The notes beneath the pieces were generated by a model. The model made no database searches. It saw only the letters and a program-made list of their open reading frames with translations, and was not told the origin of the DNA. The translations under genes and the position numbers were made by a program. A stretch of DNA of 64,000 nucleotides from Seminavis robusta. Its lineage: Eukaryota; Bacillariophyta; Bacillariophyceae; Naviculales; Naviculaceae. Positions 36,201-47,279 of the stretch are shown one piece after another; the first letter of the stretch is position 1, and each line of letters opens with the position of its first letter. Location: contig CAICTM010000238.1 of the NCBI GenBank assembly GCA_903772945.1, positions 23,541 through 87,540 on the forward strand, written 5' to 3'.

Positions 36201-37592
36201 GCCGTGGCGCTCACATATAGCTTTGTCCTGCATTCTCAGTTTGATGCGGTACGTTGACGAATTGCTTGGAAGGGTTAAACACGGTCGGTGCCTGTGTTTT
36301 CTTACTGATCGTTTGTACGTTGTTTTGTCTGGGCGATTGCAGCACTTCACCAACTTGACAGGCAGGGAACACGTAGAAATGTACGCTCAAATCAAGGGCG
36401 TTCCTGATTACAGAGATGCCGCAGCAACAAAGCTGGCCCAGGTTGGTCTCAGCAAGAAGGACAGCGACCGCCTGAGTTCAAACTACAGTGGTGGTATGAA
36501 ACGTCGTCTCAGTCTAGCGTGCGCCACCATTGGACAACCGGAACTAGTGTAAGAGTTGTTTGATTGGTTCAGAGAAACTGTCGCGGATATTATTATGACG
36601 ATCTCAAGCATTTGGTCCCCCTGTTTGCAGGTTCCTCGATGAGTGCTCTACTGGGGTAGACCCCGTGGCAAGGCGCGAAATTTGGCAAATGGTTTCCGAC
36701 CTGGTGTCAGAGGAGCGACCAGACAATCGCAGGGCTAGTGTTGTGCTGACGACCCATAGCATGGAGGAGTGCGAAGTAAGTCGAGAACATGCAGTTGCCA
36801 ACCTATACCGGTGCAAGCGAATGATAGCTAATCTCCCTTCACACGCTCGCTGCTTGCATCTAGGCGTTGTGCCCTCGCATCGGAATCATGGCAAATGGGA
36901 AACTACGATGCCTCGGTTCTGCACAGCATCTGAAGACCAAATTCGGTAAAGGTAAGGACCGTGCAAAACCAACGATAGAAAGTTTTAGTGCACATGCAAG
37001 CAGCGTTGCATTTCTCACTTACTTGTGTTCAGGCTTCCAGCTTGAGTTGAAGGTTGCGGCAGTCTCAAGAGATGACGATGACTGCAGGCTTAATCAAGTG
37101 TTCCTAGCTCGATCCAAGGGACATATCGCTGCCGACGAGGAAGAAGTGCCCGAAAACACAGAAGCATTCTTCAACTTGCAAGAGGCACAGTCAGCCCTTT
37201 TCAATTTGACCCAGGATGACTACTTGTCCAGTATGCTGAATCAGGACAACCCGACAGGATTTGCAGTATTCAAGGACGCAACCTCTGCAAGTGGTGTGTC
37301 GTTGGGTACTTTGTCTTCATTTGTCGCAAACGAATTGAGGATGCGTCATCTCGGAGGGGTTGTGTTCGGGCAGTACCCAACCTGTATTCTACGTGAACGC
37401 CAGGACATGAAGGCGCGCTTCGAGATTAGCTCTGCAGATGTGAGCATCGCCCAAATTTTTGCGTTCATTGAAGAGAACAAGGAAAACCTGAGGCTGGCTG
37501 ATTATGGTATCAGCCAAACGAGCTTGGAGCAAGTCTTCAACATGCACGCCGCCGAAGCAGAGAGGCTCAAGCAAGGTAGAGTGGACGGCTAA
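30270..37592 (+). CDS. Full-size ABCA-type transporter, 19 exons
   Basis: Exons: 30270-30347, 30470-32300, 32395-32755, 32840-32860, 32948-33031, 33107-33132, 33209-34152, 34225-34464, 34544-34704, 34804-34827, 34909-35048, 35116-35439, 35512-35925, 36015-36145, 36240-36248, 36343-36548, 36631-36775, 36864-36951, 37033-37592. All introns are GT-AG and every join keeps frame (1928 aa). The order is TMD1 with a large outer loop after helix 1, NBD1 from ~600, TMD2 with a second loop, NBD2 from ~1512, and a C-terminal domain. NBD1 has GHNGAGKTT, SGGMKRKLS and FLDEPTSGMDP, with the switch His in ILTTH. NBD2 has NGAGKTT, Q-loop CPQFDA, SGGMKRRLS and FLDECSTGVDP, with LTTH. The N-terminus (FYALMRRNLLYRRR) fits ABCA. 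ABCA proteins mostly move lipids; the cargo here is unknown. Exon 15 is only 9 nt. Confidence 0.92.
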
Positions 37593-37712
37593 GAAGAGGT
37601 ATGCAAGGGAGTTTTTGTTCTAATTATTAGCCTAAATGTAGCTTTTAGCGACTTCTGCGTTTGTGAATCTAAACTCTTTCCAACACCTTTGGTAATAGCT
37701 TGTGGTCGACTG

Positions 37713-39050
37713 TCATGCGGCGAGGCTGCCACGAATGAGGGCTTCATAGCCGGTTGAATGGCTCGACGATGCGTGAGGAGAATCACCAAGGTCTCCCTTA
37801 AATGTCCATCCTTGGTTCAAACTCATGACGATATGCTCCAATCGAATGGAGCACTGCTTGACAAGATGGGTTGCCCGTTTCCCTTTTGTGGGTTTCTTGG
37901 TTCCATACTTGATGTGGATCTCCACTGGATCAGCACCTTCCTTCCACTGAAGGGACAATTCATCAAACCTGTCAAGCAACTTTGCTGGTAGTTTCTTCGC
38001 ATCCTTGGTCTCATAGGGAAACTGTACATCAATAATCGTCTTGTCATGCTCAATCTCTTGCAGTAGATCGACCATCTCATTCATGTCGAGCAGAGCCATT
38101 TCAATCTTGGCCGTGAATTTGATGGGCATTTTGACTACACCCTTCTTCTTGAGCACTCTGCGGATATCACCCTGAAATTCCTTTTTGCGCTCAGTGTAGA
38201 ACTGGTAGTCTTCTGCTGTGCCAATGCAATCGCAAAAGGTGAGACATCCCCAGTCGCGCTCATAGGGACCCGATGGCAAGTGCTCTTCATCATCGTCAAA
38301 CTCATCAAATTCATCCCTGGGGGTCATGGTGCTCTTGGACACAAGGTTAAGTGTTGCTCTCATGAGTTTGTCATTGTCTCTCATGACCAAGTCCTCAATT
38401 GTAAGCTTTGTGATGAGTGGATTCTTCTTGGCCTTTTGGATTTCTTCAAGCACAAACTCATCAGTATAGAGGTCAGAGCAAAAGATATCCATCTTGGCAA
38501 TATCTTCAATGTACCCACGGCGAGATCCAGAGAAGGAATTGTTGAGAGACCCATGCAGAGATCCATGCAGGGAACCAGTCAGTGTGGTTGCAAAGTTTGT
38601 TGCCCCAGTCAGGCCTATCTGACCAGCTTGTCCCACAGTGCCAACACCTGTGGTAGCTGCCAAGGCTGCAGCTGTAACGGCTGTAGCTGCACTAGTAAGA
38701 GCTGTGGTTCCTACTAAGTCTGCTCCAGCTCGCACTGTCGCGCTTGCTTGCTGAGCCCCTGGAAAATGAAGAGATCGAGTTGCAATCGGTTAGCCAAACT
38801 CCAAATCATGTGAATGGGTGATATTCGCCCTGCATGTATGAGCTCCATACGTACCTGTGACGGCTGTATCGCTTGCTGCTGTCACACTGCTCAAGGCTGT
38901 GTTGGACAAATATAGAACATTGTTGACGTATGTGTTGGCCATTTGGGAGGCGACCCTGATAGGACTAACAGATCTCCGACTGGCTTTACCATCTTTACCA
39001 GATCTACCTCCTTTCGACCGTTCGCTGATCGATCTCTGGATGTTGCGCAT
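37713..39050 (-). CDS. 11-mer repeat family protein, copy 1
   Basis: Exon 1 is 39050-38855, a 96-bp intron is 38854-38759, and exon 2 is 38758-37713; 413 aa from ATG 39050. The N-terminus is basic and Ser-rich. Next comes a Thr/Ala/Val/Gly segment with about one degenerate 11-residue unit (AGADLVGTTAL) and a hydrophobic AAALAATTG stretch. The C-terminal ~270 residues are conserved in all three copies: MDIFCSDLYTDEFVLEEI, PLITKLTIEDL, an acidic DEFDEFDDDEE loop, GVVKMPIKFTAKIEMALLDM, PVEIHIKYGTKKP and VKQCSIRLEHIVMS. I do not recognise this domain. The phase-1 intron sits at the same place as in the two paralogs, just before the repeats. Function is unknown. Confidence 0.8.
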
Positions 39051-39630
39051 GGTGGAGTTTGAAGTGTGCTGGGATGATTGATTCAATCGATGTTTATGAG
39101 CTTTGAAGGAGAAGGTTGGTCCGAGGAGAGGGGAGGAGTGCTGATTGAGCTGCTGGTTGAGTAATCACAGTGAACTTTTCCAGGTTTGCAGACCCTGCAA
39201 CACGACAACTGTGGTGCGGTACTTATGCTTATCCGCAACATTGTGTTTTCTACGGTAGGAGTCTGGAATGACCCTGATACTGGTAGAAGAAAAGAAGAAG
39301 AAAGGAGACTTGCGTGGCGACTTTGGCTGGAGCGGCTGGCTGTCCACTGCTCTTAGCATTCCGGCTGCATTCGTCAGAACTCTTTGCGTGGCGGCTTTTT
39401 GGGTTTCCTTTTGCGAATCGAATCATTCAATGAATCAAGAGCACTTCTTCAATAATCATTGATTAGAAGAGCCTTAAAGGGCAGTTCTCGATCCTGCTCA
39501 GCAAAATAGGATTCACCAGTCGCACAGACATCGGGAATCGGGAAGCTCATTGGGACGAAAAAAGAACCAATTCCAGTCAGCAAAAGGTACAGCTTCAACG
39601 AGAAGTGGAGCTTAGGCAGACCAAGTGCCA
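39051..39630. other. Intergenic region
   Basis: Promoter of copy 1 of the 11-mer family and upstream flank of the small plus-strand gene. Nothing else is recognised. Confidence 0.45.
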
Positions 39631-39912
39631 ATGTCTCTTGTCAACTCCATTTTCAAAAGGCCACTAGAGGACCAAATGGAAATGGCACCGTCCAATATCA
39701 AAGCCTGGCTTTCCAATTGGATGCCAGTGGTGGACAAAGCAAGCAGAGAGCAGCAACAACTGGCCGCAGCCTTCCATGAGTCAGCAGCAACTTTGGATCA
39801 GGCTTTCGGGTCTGATCTAGATTTAGATGACAGCAGTGTTGACACTATCAGCAATAGTGCAGCTAGTAGCAGTGCTGATGACAGCAGCAGCACGGGCGGG
39901 TCCGGTTGGTGA
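39631..39912 (+). CDS. Small Ser/Asp-rich hypothetical protein
   Basis: ATG 39631 to TGA 39910-39912, 93 aa. The first 60 residues could form amphipathic helices (NIKAWLSNWMPVVDKASREQ, then LAAAFHESAATLDQAF). The tail is acidic and Ser-rich (SSSADDSSSTGGSGW). It has no signal peptide and no known family. It sits between two minus-strand paralogs. The composition looks coding, but a gene fragment or chance frame is possible. Confidence 0.4.
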   Translation: MSLVNSIFKRPLEDQMEMAPSNIKAWLSNWMPVVDKASREQQQLAAAFHESAATLDQAFGSDLDLDDSSVDTISNSAASSSADDSSSTGGSGW

Positions 39913-41010
39913 CCTTCCCCCCTTAATATCTTGCCTCGGTTGGGTTTTAAACTTTCCCGGCTGAGGAGGCCAACTTTCTGCGCCCCAATGTTTGTGGGGG
40001 TTATCGGTTTAGGGTAGCGGCACGGTGGACAGTCGTACTCAGAGCAGCCTTAAAATAGAATTCTATTCAATTGAAAAGGTGCCCAGTGCCCGGCAAACGC
40101 AAACAGCCAGGCCAATCGCCCAGAGAAAGAATGTAAGAAGAATCCGAATGTGCAACTACAGGAACTAAACAGAATACGGTATCACGGTTATCACTCCAAG
40201 GAGTAAGCAGCACCTTCACAACCGAAGAATCAGAATGGCCAGCTACTGGCTAGTCAGGTCAACGCTGCAACGCGCACCTACTGACTACATCGTAGTAGAT
40301 AGGAGTGTAATGGAATCTACTGTACCATAAAATACGCACCATGATATTGCCAGTTGTAGACTGCCTAGCTAGTAGTAGCCAGAACGAATGCTCTCTTACA
40401 ATAGCTCTTACAATGCAATTCTTCTTTGCACGGAGACTGCATAGGAGAACCGCAGCCACGCGAGCCGTAGAAGAAGGGAGGGCGCAGCTTGGTTGACCAC
40501 ACCCAGCCAGAAGCCTGGAATTTCAGATCCTGGCTGCTCGATGGAAAGGTTCAAGACCCTGTTCAAGCTCTAACGAGAGCGAAGCGACTAGCTGGAGTGT
40601 TTGAGTTGCGTTTGCCTTATGATTATTCGTCCGTTGATAGCTGCATCCATTGAGGTCTCCAGGGGGGCGACCATTGGCTGAATGTGGAAGGGTGGATCTC
40701 AGTTTGCTCTATACCGACAGCACAAGTTGCGGCATCCCCTCTCACTCGCGTTACCAACACATGGGCCGTCTTCTCTTCTATCTATCAATCGATATGCATA
40801 CGGTATGCTCCATGCTCAAAGCAGTACAACGATCGCTGCCGAAGGATGCCGACCTTTTTATGCAGTGCAATGACTGGAATCTAAGGATAACAAAATACTC
40901 TAAAAAGTTGATCTAATGAAGAACTCTACCAACCGCTTCGCTCTACCAATCCTATCTCAATTTCTTCGAACGAGATCATTTTGGTCCCATGTTGATGGGT
41001 AAGACTGTGG
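39913..41010. other. Intergenic region
   Basis: Open frames near 40650-40916 overlap one another in different frames and are not called. No gene, repeat array or RNA is recognised. Confidence 0.45.
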
Positions 41011-42733
41011 TCATGCTGCTCGACTGCTGGGAGATTGGTTTGAAGAAGATCCATAAAAGTCATCGAAATTGCTTCCATCTTTGTCATCATACTCCCACCC
41101 TTTACCTGAGCTCAAAACAATAGTCTCTAGTCGGATTGAGCACTGTTTGACAAGAAGGGTCGGCCTCTTCCCTTTGGCTGGTTTCTTGCTTCCATACTTG
41201 ATGTGAATTTCCACGGGTTCAGCATCCTCCTTCCACCGTAGGCTTTCCTCATCAAACTTGTTGACCAACTTTGCAGGAAGCTTCTTGATTCCTTTGCACT
41301 CATGTGGGAACTGGACACTGATAATCGACTTATCATGCTCAATCTCTTGCAGAAGATCAATCATCTCATTCATGTCCAACATGGCAATTTCAACCTTGGC
41401 AGTGAATTTGATGGGCATTTTGACCACACCCTTCTTCTTGAGCACTTTGCGGATGTTATCCTGGAATTCCCTTTTGCGCTCATTGTAGAACTGGTAGTCT
41501 TCAGCTGTGCCAATACAATCACAAAAGGTCAGATGCTCCCAAATGCGTTCATAGGGACCTGATGGCAAGTGTTCATCATCTTCAAACTCATCAAATTCAT
41601 CATCCTTGGGGGTCATTGTGCTTGTTGACACAAGGTTAATTGCAGCTCTCATGAGCTTGTCATTGTCACGCATGATCAAGTCCTCAATTGTAAGCTTTGT
41701 GATGAGTGGAGTCTTCTTGGCCTTTTTGATTTCTTCAAGCACAAACTCATCAGAATAGAGGTCAGAGCAAAAGATATCCATCTTGGCAAGATCCTCAATA
41801 CACCCTCGGCGGGACCTGGAGAAAGAATGGTGGGGAGATCCATTAAGGGAACCACCACTCAATGTGTGTGCCAAGTTAGTTGCTCCGGTCAGCCCTAGCT
41901 GGCCAACCTGCCCCACTGTTTCAACACCTGTGGTGGCTGCCAAGGCAGCAGCAGTGACAGCTGTTGTGGCTCCTGTAAGGGCTGTTGTTCCCACTAGATT
42001 TGCACCAGTTAGAGCTGTGGTTCCAACTAGATTTGCACCTGTCAGAGCTGTAGTTCCAACTAGATTGGCACCAGTAAGAGCTGTGGTTCCAACTAGATTG
42101 GCACCAGTGCGAGCTGTGGTTCCCACCAAGTTTGCACCTGTGAGAGCTTTCGTTCCCACCAAGTTGGCTCCAGTGCGAAATGTCGTTCCCGCCTTTTGAG
42201 CGCCTGTTGACAGAACAATGCACAACACCCAGAGTTAGCAACAGACGAGGCTCCAAAACGACGTCATGCGGTTTTAATTGAGTTGTTAGAAGCTCACCTG
42301 AACGGGCTGTACTGCCAACCACAGTGACGCTGGTGGCTGCAGTCTGAGCTACGGTGCTGGCAGTTGTGGTCGCAGTTTTCTTTGCAGTTGAAGCCACAGT
42401 TGTGACAGCGCCCTTTCCAAGATTTCCGACAACTCTTGCACTTGCCCTAACGGGGCTGACTGCTCCCCGGCTGACCCTTATGGGGCTCAATCCTTTTAAA
42501 CTGGACCTGAGTTGTGTAAGCGTTTTGTTACCGCTTCGAACCTCTGTTGACTTGTCACTGCTAGAACAACTCTTTGTTCTAACAGGGACGCGACGCAAGC
42601 TGGTGTGACTATATCTAGCACAGCTAGTACTGGTAGGCACCTCTGTTGACTTGTCACTCTTAGTTCTTCGAGCCGGGACGCGACGCAAGCTGGTGTTACT
42701 GTTGGGTCTAGAGATGCTACTAGTAGGTACCAT
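41011..42733 (-). CDS. 11-mer repeat family protein, copy 2 (expanded)
   Basis: Exon 1 is 42733-42298, a 94-bp intron is 42297-42204, and exon 2 is 42203-41011; 542 aa. The N-terminal ~90 residues are basic and contain a duplicated segment (TSLRRVPARRTKSDKSTEV and TSLRRVPVRTKS...DKSTEV). Then comes a Thr/Ala-rich helix-prone part (VASTAKKTATTTASTVAQTA). Six near-perfect 11-residue units (TGANLVGTTAL) follow directly, then AAALAATTG and the family C-terminal domain (MDIFCSDLYSDEFVLEEI ... VKQCSIRLETIVLS). The units have hydrophobic and Thr/Gly/Asn positions with an 11-residue period, as in lipid-binding 11-mer helices such as those of perilipin-4 or alpha-synuclein. A lipid-surface role is inference. 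No enzyme motif is seen. Confidence 0.82.
41977..42174 (-). repeat. 33-bp coding minisatellite, six units
   Basis: Six tandem 33-bp units encode TGANLVGTTAL with small changes (TKAL and TTAR variants in the two units nearest the N-terminus). The flanking paralogs have about one unit each, so this copy has expanded. Confidence 0.9.
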
Positions 42734-44156
42734 GTCGGCTCTTTGATCTGGGGATATTAGAAGTGGTTGAAATGTTATGGTAGATACGAGGGCCTGTTCA
42801 GTTTGTTTGCGAGGACGAGAATGTGGCCTGGGTTTTTGATTGGGTTGTTTGCAATTTCAAACGCAAGGAATAATGAATGATTGAAAGATTCGACCGTACC
42901 GGTACCGGATATGGATGTACCACATGTACATGCATCATACATGTATGTAGTCTTCTGAATCCAAAGGGAGGTCATTGCTTCGCGACTGGTACTCCGGTTT
43001 CTGGTGGTTCTACAGCAAGACCAGAAAAGAATTAGAAAGAGATGAAACCAGTGTCCAACCACGTTCATGCTTTTATCCAGTCGCAAGAAACTTACCGGCT
43101 CGTTCTGATGTGCCCTCACTAAGCATATTATTATAGATTGGTCGGAACTTTTGCTTCGAGTCAGTCAACTCTTTCGAAAGCAAAAGAGCTGCTCCCGGCT
43201 CCCGCCGGCACTGTAGGATACTCTAGATAGCACGGCTACCGAACCGTAGGAAACCGCATCGTCACCTTCGAGTTTCGACCCTCGCCTTTGATATCTTTGA
43301 CTTGGGGCTTGGGGAGCCAGATCAAAGTCGAAGTATCAGCTATGTATTTTCTCTACCTCCACAGCTACGGTACGTATTTCGTTATCGTGAATTGCGAGAT
43401 TCAATCAATCAACAGCAATGAAAAGCGGATGTAGGCCGATGTAGGCCGATGTATCTATAGGCCGAGAGAGATGACGTACCGGTGCATGATCGTCGTGCCG
43501 CCTTTCAACTTGCTCTCGTTTTGGCCACGATGGCTCGAAGTATCCATACGGTACGATGCAAGGATCAAGAGCACAAGTTTGATCTACTGCCTGACATGCA
43601 ATTCTCGGCCTGAGGTGCGGTGTTTCATTTCAGTTTGGCTTGGCCGTCATGGACGTTGTGTTCACCAAGGATCAATAGTCTGATTCGATTCGACTCCGAC
43701 TGGTATTGTCTGGCATAACAATTCTATTAATTAATAGCGTACTGAGGTGCGTGCCTATCACGTACAGTAGCGATTCTACGTGTGTATAACAAGGATTATG
43801 ATCAGGAACAGGAGCAGCAGTCTGATTCTACTGTCTGCCATTACACTCTCTTACCAAGGTGCGGTGTTCAGGCCGTGCCCGTCACGGAACCACAGCCCGC
43901 ATACAGGTTATTCGCTGCTTGCGATGTACTACAGCGCTGCAATGGCTATTTGTTGTCCTGGTGCAGTGGGACCTTCTTGCTATTTTCAGCAACATCTAAC
44001 CTATAATTGAAGAGGTCACTTATCTACGATACAACGACTCTTCCAAACGAGTCAGGTACCGCGTCACTTCTAAACCAATCAAAGCGGATACAGACCTTCC
44101 AAAGATCTGTTCCATTTCCACTCTTGATTTGCCAATGACAGAATTGTTTGCGTGCA
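42734..44156. other. Intergenic region
   Basis: Promoter of copy 2 with TACCGGTA at 42897-42904, followed by sequence rich in ACGGTAC-type motifs and a tandem GTAGGCCGAT (about 43431-43450). Open frames at 43471-43683 and 43780-44010 have no family and are not called. Confidence 0.45.
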
Positions 44157-45514
44157 TCATGCAGCTCGGCTGCTTCGACCGTGACAATTCCTTTCCTTTC
44201 CGAAGGGGAGCATCTCTTGTGAGCTATCTTCATCTGCGTCAAAGTCCATTGATCTGTTTGAGCTCATGACAATATGCTCCAATCTGATGGAGCACTGTTT
44301 GACGAGAAGGGTTGGCCTCTTTCCCTGTGTAGGTTTTTTGGTTCCATATTTGATATGGATCTCTACCGGGTCTGCATCCTCCTTCCAACGGAGGGTTAAT
44401 AAATCAAACTTGTTGATGAGCTTTGTAGGTAGTTTCTTGATGTCTTTGCACTCATATGGGAACTTGACACTGATAATGGATGTATCATGCTCAATCTCCT
44501 GCAGTAGATCAATCATCTCATTCATATCCAACATTGCAATTTCAACCTTGGCAGTGAATTTGATGGGAACCTTGACCACTCCCTTCTTCTTCAGAACCTT
44601 TCGGATATCACCTTGAAATTCCTTTTTGCGCTCAGTGTAGAATTGGTAGTCTTCAGCTGTGCTAATGGAATCGCAAAAGGTTAGCCGTTCCCAGTTGCGT
44701 TCATAGGGGCCGGCGGGCAAGTGTTCCTCATCATCATCTGCAAACTCATCAAATTCATCATCTTTGGGGGTCAATGTGGTCTTGGACACCAGGTTGACTG
44801 CTGCTCTCATGAGCTTGTCATTGTCACGCATGATCAAATCTTCAATGGTGAGCTTTGTGATGAGTGGATCCTTCTTGGCCTTTTGGATTTCTTCCAGCAC
44901 AAACTCATTCGAATAGAGATCTGAACAGAAGACATCCATTTCAGTGACATCATCAATGTATCCTCGCCTGGAGGAATGGTGTGAAGATCCATGAAGGGAG
45001 CCACCACTGAGTGTGTGTGCCAAGTTTGTTGCTCCATGCAATCCAAACTGACCAACTTGACCAACAGTGCCAACACCTGTGGTAGCAGCCAAGGCAGCAG
45101 CTGTCACTGCTGTTGTGGCTCCTGTAAGCGCTTTGGTTCCCACTAAATTTGCACCAGTTAGAACAGTTGTTCCTGCCAGATGAGCACCTGATATCATCAA
45201 GTTGCAAAGAATCGAATCAGAATGTTAGACACCGGAAAAACTCCAAATTCCAAAGAGCGCGTATCATCCGATACTACAGAAAACACACCTGATAGAGCTG
45301 TGGTACCAACGGCAGTGACACCTGTTCGCGCAGTATCACCTACAAGATTGACACCATTTGCTGCGGTTTGAGCGACGGTGTTGGCAGCATTTGTAGCAGT
45401 TGAAGCCACAGTCTTTCCAAGGCTTCCTGCCGCTCCTGCGACGTTCTCACTGAAACCTTTTTTGCCTTCTTGAGCTCCTTTGAGCGTCTTGCTGATGTGT
45501 CTTCGGATTTTCAT
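44157..45514 (-). CDS. 11-mer repeat family protein, copy 3
   Basis: Exon 1 is 45514-45289, a 101-bp intron is 45288-45188, and exon 2 is 45187-44157; 418 aa from ATG 45514. The N-terminus is short and basic (MKIRRHISKTLKGAQEGKKG). Thr/Ala/Val/Gly repeats then span the splice site: TVAQTAANGVNLVGDTARTG, VTAVGTTALSG, AHLAGTTVLTG and ANLVGTKALTG. The family C-terminal domain follows (MDVFCSDLYSNEFVLEEI, PLITKLTIEDLIM, VKVPIKFTAKVEIAMLDM, VKQCSIRLEHIVMS). All three copies lie on the same strand at 3.4-3.7 kb spacing, which indicates tandem duplication. Function is unknown. Confidence 0.82.
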
Positions 45515-47279
45515 GGTGGTATGAAAGGTTTGAATTGCTTGGTTCTGTTGCGACTTGCACAAAGATTGTGCTACAAAAAGGGTAGTTGTGCTTCGAATGA
45601 AGCAACTTTGAGTGATCTATAAGAGAGGCTGAGCAGCAAAAAACGGTACCAGCATGAACTGTGGCATGGCAATGTGGCTGCGTCGCTCCCTTGAAAGTTG
45701 AAAGTGGTGAGGTGTTGTTACCGTTGGTGGTGAGTGGGTGAGCTTGGGAGGAGCGAGTCCTCTTTCGCGCATGCTCGGACACCAAAACAACCATCTCCAG
45801 TGAGAATTAGGACTGTGTGGAGCTGCGTAGTTCACCAGATTTACAAAGTACCCAGTTTGGGGATTCTTTTGCGGTTCCCAATGGTTCTTCACAGCGCGAA
45901 GGGAGTATCCAGCAGAATGTCCATCGATATCCCATTGATTTATTTATTTTTTGGCAAAGAGCCAGGTTGCGTGCGGAAGACATTCTGGTTGGATACTTGT
46001 GCAGTTCTACTGTGCCGTATCAGCGTACGCTGTATCAGCTCACGGGTCCAATGGTCCAATGAAATTAGACAAAATTGGGAGTGCTCTGGTCACAAGAGTG
46101 GTACGGGTATTGACGCTTTGTGTTTGCTATTCCCACCACACCACTGCAAGCTCTGACGAGTAGCTACCGGTAGCAAGAGGAGACCTTTTAGTCATTCAGT
46201 CGACTACTTTCTAAAATACTGCCACTGTGTGTCATACGTCCTCTGCGGACTGCTTGGGGATCACTAGGAGTATTCCAAAAGAGGCTTGAGACCTTGCTTG
46301 TCGTACGGAACTGTAGTTCATTCCGAGGCATCCCCATGTGGTGAGGTGTTGCTGCCTACTGCCATAGACCATGCAACATACCAGTAGCGCTAGCTAGCCG
46401 AAGAGGAGCCGATGGTTCTCGACGCCATGCATCCTCTCTAAAGGCCAATTACTCCTGAAGCTCCAGTAGAATCGAATCGAATCGAATCGAATCGAATCGA
46501 ATCGAATCGAATCGAATCGAATCGAATCGAATCGAATGTGTGTGTGTGTGTCTGTGCGCCGTTTGGCCGATAGTGCTCCTATTGCAGTCAGTCGTAGACG
46601 ACTCTCAATCTTCACCCACAAGATGATGATATGTGTTGAAATGTGCACCACTCCAACACAAGATAGCCGGAGTACCGGTACCAGGTATGGTAACCCAGTC
46701 AGTCCGCTATTTTCTGAAATACTGCCATTGTGTCATACGACCTGTGCGTGTATGGACTGCGACGAGTTCTTGAAAAGCAGCATGAAACCTGTAGTAGCCG
46801 ATCCCCGTGTTTCGAGCTATTTTAAAAGGTGTTGCCTCTACCAGCTACGGCTGTAGAGACAACATACGTAGCCATACCGCCAGCTTTTTGGGGCAGCTAG
46901 ACAGCCCGTAGAGGCGACAGCAATCTACCAAATTGGTTTGTTCATTCCAACTACGTAGGCGCGAGTTGGAACCTACAAGGTGGTTGGCAGGATCAGGCTG
47001 TTTAGCCGTGGGCAGGTGGAAAAAAAGACATCCCTTTTTCCTATTCCTTTTTAGCCCTATTTTGCTAGTGGTACATGCATATTGTGGTGATTGGGATGAG
47101 AACATTCGATTCGCTACTAGTATATTGTGGTGTTTGAGATGAGTCGACTCGACTGGACTCGGACCTCTTCCTACGTAATGAAGTATTGGATCACTGCTGT
47201 GATTGTGGCCAAGAAAGGAAGGTTGCACCCGCCCACCTTCTTCACCGAGTTGTTTGTTTGTTTGCTTGCTTGCTTTCCT
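45515..47279. other. Intergenic region
   Basis: It holds two TACCGGTA sites (46165 and 46673) and a long microsatellite (46469-46550). Two near copies of TACTGCCA(C/T)TGTGT followed by CATACG lie near 46217 and 46720, suggesting an old local duplication. No gene is recognised. Confidence 0.5.
46469..46550. repeat. GAATC microsatellite joined to a TG run
   Basis: About 14 units of GAATC (46469-46537) run directly into seven TG units. Confidence 0.95.

Noticed and set aside
40549-40559. GGTTCAAGACC, resembling a tRNA B box
   Set aside because: No A box at the right distance and no cloverleaf stems can be drawn.
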